Shown here piece by piece: positions 59,119 through 64,000 of a stretch of 64,000 nucleotides of DNA. This DNA comes from Mesotaenium endlicherianum (taxonomy: Eukaryota > Streptophyta > Zygnematophyceae > Zygnematales > Mesotaeniaceae), in contig WELA01010273.1 of NCBI GenBank assembly GCA_009602735.1, forward strand, positions 1 to 64,000, read 5' to 3'. The translations under genes and the position numbers were made by a program. The notes under the pieces are model-generated. The model was not told the DNA's origin, did not search any database, and saw nothing but the letters and a program-made list of their open reading frames with translations. Positions within the stretch are counted from its first letter, which is position 1. Every line of letters starts with the position of its first letter.

Positions 59119-60320
59119 AGTCCAGCCGTCATGAGAGCTTCTTTTTCAGCCGGGGAGAGTCTTGCTTTCACTCCTTGCTGGTTTCTTGCATCATAAGTGT
59201 CATTGGAGGGTCTTCCACTCTTCCGGGCAGCCGCGGGGTCCCTTTTAATAACTCCGATTTCCATGGGTGTGGGTCCAGATTCGGATGTGGAAGGGGCTGC
59301 GTACACCCGCGTCGTCGGTACCCGTGAAGATGAAGGCACGGAGTGCTTGAAATCCAAGGTATCCACCTTTTGGGCCACTTCAATGATCTTTGAGAAGTCC
59401 GTCAAGTCGCGTAACTCCACTTCCTTTGCCACCTTGGGTTTGAGGCCAAAGATGTAACGGTCAATCTTCTCCTCGAGAGACATGTTGGGGATCTCAAGAG
59501 TGAGGGCGTGAAATCTGGATGTATACTCTTGAACGGACGTCGTTTGCTTGAGATGGTGGAGCTTTCCTCGGGCAATCTTCTCCGCATTGATGGGCATGAA
59601 TTGCTTCTTGAGGGCCTCACGAAAATCTGCCCATCTTGCATATGATGGTGGGGGCTCTTGGCCGAGCATGGGGTGCGCCATAGCTTGATATATAGCCGCT
59701 TGATAGTTACGCCACCATGATGTTGCTGCTCCTCTAAGTAAGGTAACGGCAAAGGGAACGTAGTCCTCCTCGGGTACTTCAAGGAACGCGAGGTACGTCT
59801 CCACTTGGTAGAGCCATAAATTCAGGTTGGCACCTTTCCCGGGGTTGAAAGTGTCGGGTTTGCCGGGCTTGATGAGTTTCCTTGCTCTCGTTGGCTCTTG
59901 TGGAGGCGCTTGAGCCGGGGCTGGATTTTGAGCATTGCTCGCAATAGGGGCAACCATGGCAGCCATAGCTTCTCTTGACGCTTGCACGGTTGCTTCATAG
60001 GTGGCCAAGCCCACTTGGTTGTGGACGGTCATTAGGAAGGCTGCCCACTCATTTGCGGGAACTCCTTGTGGTGGGGTCAACTTTGCTATAGCGGCTGCCA
60101 CGGGATTTGACGGTGCTCCTCCTTGTGGTGCTTCTTGTTGTTGCAGATTTCCTTGAGTAGGCTCTCCCATCGACGCTGGAGGAGGGTGTGCTCCTCCTTG
60201 TGGTGCTTCTTGTTGTTGCAGATTTTCTTGAGTGGGCTCTCCCATCGGCGCTGGAGGAGGGTGTCTTGGAGAGGAAGGGCTTCCTTCGAAAGCTTGCTGT
60301 TGGTCTTGAGGATCGGCCAT
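59040..60320 (-). CDS. Element B gag
   Basis: 426 residues from ATG 60320. The N-terminus carries two copies of a 25-residue repeat ([20 protein letters not shown] and the rest). The capsid-like core follows ([61 protein letters not shown]). A CCHC zinc knuckle [14 protein letters not shown] (aa about 402-415) is intact and would bind RNA. The last 79 bp overlap the pol frame. No stop or frameshift is seen. Confidence 0.93.
   Translation of the reverse strand: MADPQDQQQAFEGSPSSPRHPPPAPMGEPTQENLQQQEAPQGGAHPPPASMGEPTQGNLQQQEAPQGGAPSNPVAAAIAKLTPPQGVPANEWAAFLMTVHNQVGLATYEATVQASREAMAAMVAPIASNAQNPAPAQAPPQEPTRARKLIKPGKPDTFNPGKGANLNLWLYQVETYLAFLEVPEEDYVPFAVTLLRGAATSWWRNYQAAIYQAMAHPMLGQEPPPSYARWADFREALKKQFMPINAEKIARGKLHHLKQTTSVQEYTSRFHALTLEIPNMSLEEKIDRYIFGLKPKVAKEVELRDLTDFSKIIEVAQKVDTLDFKHSVPSSSRVPTTRVYAAPSTSESGPTPMEIGVIKRDPAAARKSGRPSNDTYDARNQQGVKARLSPAEKEALMTAGLCFYCKEKGHRALSCPKKLSKNGQRR
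60113..60262. repeat. Two tandem copies of a 75-bp unit within gag of B
   Basis: GTGCTCCTCCTTGTGGTGCT and following sequence occurs twice, about 74-75 bp apart, with a few substitutions. It encodes the repeated Pro/Gln-rich N-terminus of Gag. Confidence 0.8.
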
Positions 60321-60357
60321 CTTCTTGTGCTACCAAAGTGCCTAGCTCCGATACCAC

Positions 60358-60860
60358 TGTAGTGAAACAGATAGATAAAGTACTTAGTAAAACAGAATAC
60401 TTTATCTATTCAAGACAAGGATCTTTGAACACAAGTGGTAGCTTCTTGAAAGAGAGATGGCTTCTTGAAAGTTAATATATTTCTGGATTTTGGCAAGTAC
60501 AAGAGTGATTCTGGAATGTCTTTCTATGTTCTAGCTCTTGTTTATATACTTGCTACATAAGTAATTTCTAGGAAGGTGTATGTTGATGTGTTGGCACCCA
60601 ACACATCCCAAAACTTGCCACCTCTTTCTAGAATAATGTACACATGTCCTTTTGACCTAAAAATGGCCCATCTGACTTTTGCCACATGGAGTTCTTCTAG
60701 GTCTTTCCTCTAACTTCCAAAATGCCTTGGAAGGTTCAAAGGACATGAACCAAGTTACTAGAGTACCTATTCACACTTGACTCCACACAATACTACTCCA
60801 AATATATTTGAAAACATTAAAATATATGCGAACTTATATATAATAACTCAAATCACTACA
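60358..60860 (-). repeat. 5' LTR of element B with adjacent primer-binding site
   Basis: 503 bp. The complement of ATACCAC at its left edge (60345-60357) gives GTGGTATCGGAGC, matching the 3' end of initiator Met tRNA as in elements C, D and F. Confidence 0.93.
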
Positions 60861-60861
60861 T

Positions 60862-61638
60862 ATGGTAAGGACAAGGTCTCAAACTAGCAACTCCCGAGAC
60901 TTGGAGAACCAGGATAACGAGAATGTCAAAAACCAGGCGGAAAGCCATGTAGCGGGAACCCGTACCTATTCTGAAGCAGTAGCAGATACTGCAGCTAGAG
61001 AGGCTGCAGATGAGGCAGCTGCTATTGCCGCAGTCGCAGCACAGCAAGCTGAGGAGGAGAGAGCCAGATTAGAAGCTGAACAAGTAGCAAAGGCCGCTGA
61101 AGATACAGAAAGGAGGGAAGGACAGCCAGCTGACGAGCGCACTGTTGAAGAACTTATGGCATCAAGGGCCAATGTTCTGAACCCACCTCCTGCCGTACAA
61201 CTCAATGTACCCCTAGGTCAAATACGTGACCGGCTGAATGCGGCAGGAATTGCTGCTGCAGGAGCAAGAGGGATTGTTGAGGACACTACTCAGCGAGTAG
61301 ATGCCAATGCTGCTGCTGCATTTGCTAATCTACCACCCCAAAATGTAGACTTGGGAGCATTGTTCGTTCAGATGCAGTCGCAAATGGCGACCATGTATCA
61401 ATCCCAACAGGAGGACAAAAGAATCATAATGTCCCTACTGCGGGACAGAGACCAACTGGGGTCTCAAACCACTAGTGGTGGTGGCCGAGGGCCTAGTAAG
61501 CCCAAGCCAAAGCCTCCCCAGGAATATGATCCTGAGGGAAACAGAAAATATTACCTGATCAAGTTTCTGGCTAGTGGCTGGAGAACTACCCAGAACTGCA
61601 AGATTACGAGAAGGTTAGGCACACCGGTGCGCTACTGA
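60862..61638 (+). pseudogene. Element C gag, 5' part
   Basis: Starts MVRTRSQTSNSRDLEN. Ala/Glu/Arg-rich, probably coiled coil, then a Pro-rich linker and SLLRDRDQLGSQTTSGGGRG. Compared with element D, a deletion of about 14 bp after KFLA (near 61571) removes the DVEQ region and shifts the frame, so this reading ends at 61638. Confidence 0.88.
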
Positions 61639-61639
61639 A

Positions 61640-62330
61640 AGGCAGTGCCGCAGACTGGTGGCTTTACTGGAAAGGAGAGGGTAAGGCTCGGCAACTCGGT
61701 GACCCTACGTGGATAGAGTTTGTCGAGAAGTTGCATGAGAAGTTTGATGTCATCAACCAGCAGGAGAAAGCTATCTATGCGATGATCTCCCTGACACTGA
61801 AGCAGACCACTTCAGTTGCTGAGTTTGCTCAAAAGTTCCAAGAGAACATGATGAAGCAGCCTGATTTGCCAGAACGGTATAGGATAGCATACTTCAGGTA
61901 TGGCTTGAAATCCGAGGTCTCTGGTCATTTTGCTGAGAAAAAGTATGAGAAACTGGCTGACTTGATCCAGGATGCTGACGCCTGGGATCAGCAGCAGTTC
62001 AATCACAAGCGCCAGAGTAACGCTTTGGTGTCTAAGATTGTCAAAAAGCCCCACGGTTCCTACAATGCAGTTGAAGGAGACCAGGCTGAGGATAATCAGG
62101 GTGATGAATATGAGTATGAGTACAATGCTATTCAGTCTAGAGGTAGAGGTGGTCCCTCTCGAGGTGGCTATGGAAGGGGTGGTGGTAGGACTAAGCCGAG
62201 ACCAGCCTCAGCAAAATCTACTTGCTACCATTGTCAGCAGAAAGGCCACTACAGAGAACAGTGTCCAGTCAAGCACCTTCCGAAAGTTGAGAGAAAAGAC
62301 CAGCCATTAAAAGACAGCAACAGTCAGTAA
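61640..62330 (+). pseudogene. Element C gag, 3' part
   Basis: Resumes in frame with LKGSAADWWLYWKG, FVEKLHEKFDVI, FAQKFQENMMKQPDLPERY, an RGG-rich stretch and an intact CCHC knuckle CYHCQQKGHYREQC. It ends KDSNSQ-stop. The frameshift heptamer position reads A TTA AAA (62306-62312), one base off the canonical T TTA AAA of element D. Confidence 0.88.
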
Positions 62331-63337
62331 TCCAGTCTACTGACCGTGAGGATGCTAGAGATAGTGAGTCGTCACTAGCTGCCCTCGTAGCAGGTATTAT
62401 GGGTCCTGCTGAACTGGATTCACTATGCATGCCTGACAACCAGATAAAGGAGACCATCAGCAATATAGACGTCCAGAGAGTGCACACTCTGGATGCTCTT
62501 GTTCCACCTGATGTCCAACATTTCTTTGCTACGTCAGGAAAAAAATGCAAAAGTCAGGAAAAGACAGTCCCCCCTATCCTACTGCATTGCATGATTGCAG
62601 GTAGGAAGGCGAGGGCATTTGTTGACGGAGGGGCGTCACGTACTTTTATCCATAAGGACTTAGTTAAGCGGCTAAGGCTGCTTACTGTCACCCAAGGAAA
62701 TAGAAAAAAATTCCTTGGAGATGCCTCAAGTATCCCGGGAGAAGTTATAACCAAGCCTATTGAGGTCCAGTTAGGTTCTGGCATTGCAGTTCTAACTGAA
62801 ACGCTTACATTTGAGGTACTCAACACTGGCTTTTATGATCTCGTGCTAGGCAGGTCCTGGCTTAATAGACATCAAGCTGAAGTGTGTTGGAGCAGAGGTA
62901 CAGTTAAAGTGAGAGGAGCCAGTGATGGGCAGACTGACTTGGCACCCACCAGTGCTCTTCCTCTTGTCCTGTGTGGATGGCAAATGAAGGAAAAGAAGAG
63001 GCTTTCAGAAGGAGGCAAGTTGCTGAATGCAATGGAGTTCGTCAAAAGCTGGAACCAGAAGGAAGACAGAGTATTCTGTCTGCTGCTAAGAGAGGTACCT
63101 CCTCAACCTGAAGAAGTGGTTGAGAAAATGGTAAGACCTCCGGAGCACCCTACTGCTGCAAAAATTGTTGCTCAGTACACTGATGTATTTAATATGCCTC
63201 CAGGACTAACCCCTACAAGGGAAGTAGATCATAGGATTGATCTATTACCTGGGAGTCAGCCACCCTGGCAACGCACGTATGGCTTGTCTTATGTGGAGAG
63301 TGAGCGAGGAGTTGAAAACACAGATTGCAGAGCTTGA
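62313..63337 (+). pseudogene. Element C protease and start of RT
   Basis: In the -1 frame after gag: KRQQQSVIQSTD, then RAFVDGGASRTFIHKDLVKRL with the same D-G-G-A active site as element D. FYDLVLGRSWLNRHQAEVCW follows, then DVFNMPPGL and SYVESE. A 4-bp insertion at about 63300 (GAGAGTGAGCGAGG for GAGAGCGAGG in D) shifts the frame and ends it at 63337. Confidence 0.85.
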
Positions 63338-64000
63338 GGGAAATGGTTATATTTCTCCCAGTAAATCACCTTACGGCGCACCCATCCTATTTGTTAAGAA
63401 AAAGGATGGCAGTATGCGGATGTGTGTGGATTACAGAGCCCTGAACAGAATTACAGTCAAGAACAAGTATGCTTTACCCAAGATCAAGGACTTGCTTGAT
63501 ACCCTGTCTGGTGCTAACGTGTTCAGTAAGATAGATCTCAAGAGTGGTTATCATCAAATCAAAATTGCTGAGGGGGATGAACACAAGACTGCCTTCCGCA
63601 CACGTTATGGACACTATGAGTTCAACGTGATGCCATTTGGACTGACTAATGCTTCTGCTACCTTCATGGGTGCTATGAATGACATTTTCAGACCTTATTT
63701 GGATAAGTTTGTGCAAGTTTTCCTGGATGATATTTTAATTTTCTCTAAAGATGAAGCTCAGCACACTGAACACATAAAAACAGTCCTGGACACTCTGCGA
63801 AAAAATCACTTGTATGCTAAAATGAGCAAGTGTGATTTCTTTAAGGGAAGTATTGAATTCTTAGGCCACGTTGTCAGTAAAGAGGGCATCAGTGTGGATC
63901 CTAAGAAAGTCCAGACCATAAGGGACTGGCCATTACCACAGTCTGTCTTTGAAGTTAGATCTTTCCTCGGGTTGGCTAACTACTATAGGAGATTTATTGA
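63310..64000 (+). pseudogene. Element C reverse transcriptase (partial, continues past window)
   Basis: After the frameshift the RT reads on: [48 protein letters not shown] (catalytic FLDD kept), [14 protein letters not shown] and [11 protein letters not shown] at the window end. Closely similar to RT of element D. Confidence 0.9.

Larger units (their letters stand above)
54177..60865 (-). mobile_element. Element B: nearly intact chromovirus inserted in element C
   Basis: 503-bp LTRs at 54182-54684 and 60358-60860 that begin TGTAGTGA and end TCACTACA. A perfect 5-bp target duplication TATGG lies at 54177-54181 and 60861-60865. Minus-strand order: primer-binding site (GTGGTATCGGAGC at 60357-60345), gag, pol with protease, RT, RNase H, integrase and chromodomain, polypurine tract GGGGGGGTGA at 54694-54685. 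No stop codon disrupts gag or pol. The LTRs differ at about 14 positions by eye (about 97% identical), so the insertion is fairly young. Confidence 0.95.
53423..64000 (+). mobile_element. Element C: Ty3/gypsy chromovirus of the D family, split by element B, cut by window end
   Basis: 5' LTR (53423-54143), primer-binding site TGGTATCGGAG at 54145, leader to 54181, element B, then gag from 60862 and pro-pol to the end of the window. Removing B and one TATGG restores the leader found in element D (TCTTTGTATGGTAAGGACAAGG is seen uninterrupted there on the minus strand). Frames are broken by small indels in gag and at the start of RT. Integrase, ORF3 and the 3' LTR lie beyond the window. Confidence 0.9.

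Noticed and set aside
1-64000. tRNA, rRNA, CRISPR arrays, bacterial-type operons
   Set aside because: None seen on either strand by reading; the window is eukaryotic nuclear DNA. A covariance-model search could still find a small RNA gene.

Overview
The window starts at a chromosome end. Bases 1-77 are C-rich copies of the plant-type telomere repeat (CCCTAAA)n. Two multi-exon nuclear genes follow, and both look like plastid-membrane genes of the green lineage: a monogalactosyldiacylglycerol (MGDG) synthase and a MATE-family transporter. Everything else I can identify is mobile DNA, mostly Ty3/gypsy chromoviruses. The telomere type, the MGDG synthase, introns with GT..AG borders and chromodomain integrases point to a streptophyte nuclear genome. 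A charophyte alga (for example a zygnematophyte such as Closterium) is my best guess, but this is inference and no species marker was found.

Layout: 1-77 telomere; 78-963 subtelomere without genes; 964-6703 MGDG synthase (minus strand, 9 exons, 589 aa); about 8.7-11.0 kb decayed LTR sequence, including two inverted LTR copies of one family (9105-9811 and 10306-11004); 12000-15755 MATE transporter (plus strand, 13 exons, 617 aa). From 15.8 to 25 kb the DNA is decayed. It holds LTR fragments, two retropepsin-like fragments in opposite orientation (21.1 and 22.4 kb) and, in frame after the first, a stretch resembling motif I of C5-cytosine DNA methyltransferases. 25.7-28.9 kb is purine- and GC-rich sequence without a convincing gene.

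From 28.9 kb onward the window is a nest of LTR retrotransposons. Element D (28908-42659, minus strand, 718-bp LTRs, near-perfect 5-bp target duplication) carries gag, pro-pol with chromodomain and an extra sense ORF (ORF3) of unknown function between pol and the 3' LTR. Element F (36674-41350, 711/712-bp LTRs, perfect target duplication) is a non-autonomous LTR element inserted in the gag of D. 42.7-46.3 kb holds host-like sequence with one exon of a class I histone deacetylase. Element G (about 46.3-47.2 kb) is an LTR end, primer-binding site and gag fragment. Element E (47246 to about 52955, minus) is a decayed relative of D that has lost its reverse transcriptase but still carries ORF3. 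Element C (53423 to the window end, plus) is a third relative of D. It is split by element B (54182-60860, minus), an almost intact chromovirus of another family with 503-bp LTRs and a TATGG target duplication.

How the parts work: in both B and D the pol frame lies -1 relative to gag. Each overlap carries a canonical slippery heptamer followed at 8-10 nt by a perfect hairpin, which suggests programmed -1 frameshifting in two unrelated families. The strongest leads for something new are the methyltransferase-like motif joined to a retropepsin-like frame, the conserved ORF3, and the two frameshift cassettes. Four N runs, each flanked by a direct duplication, look like contig-join artefacts.
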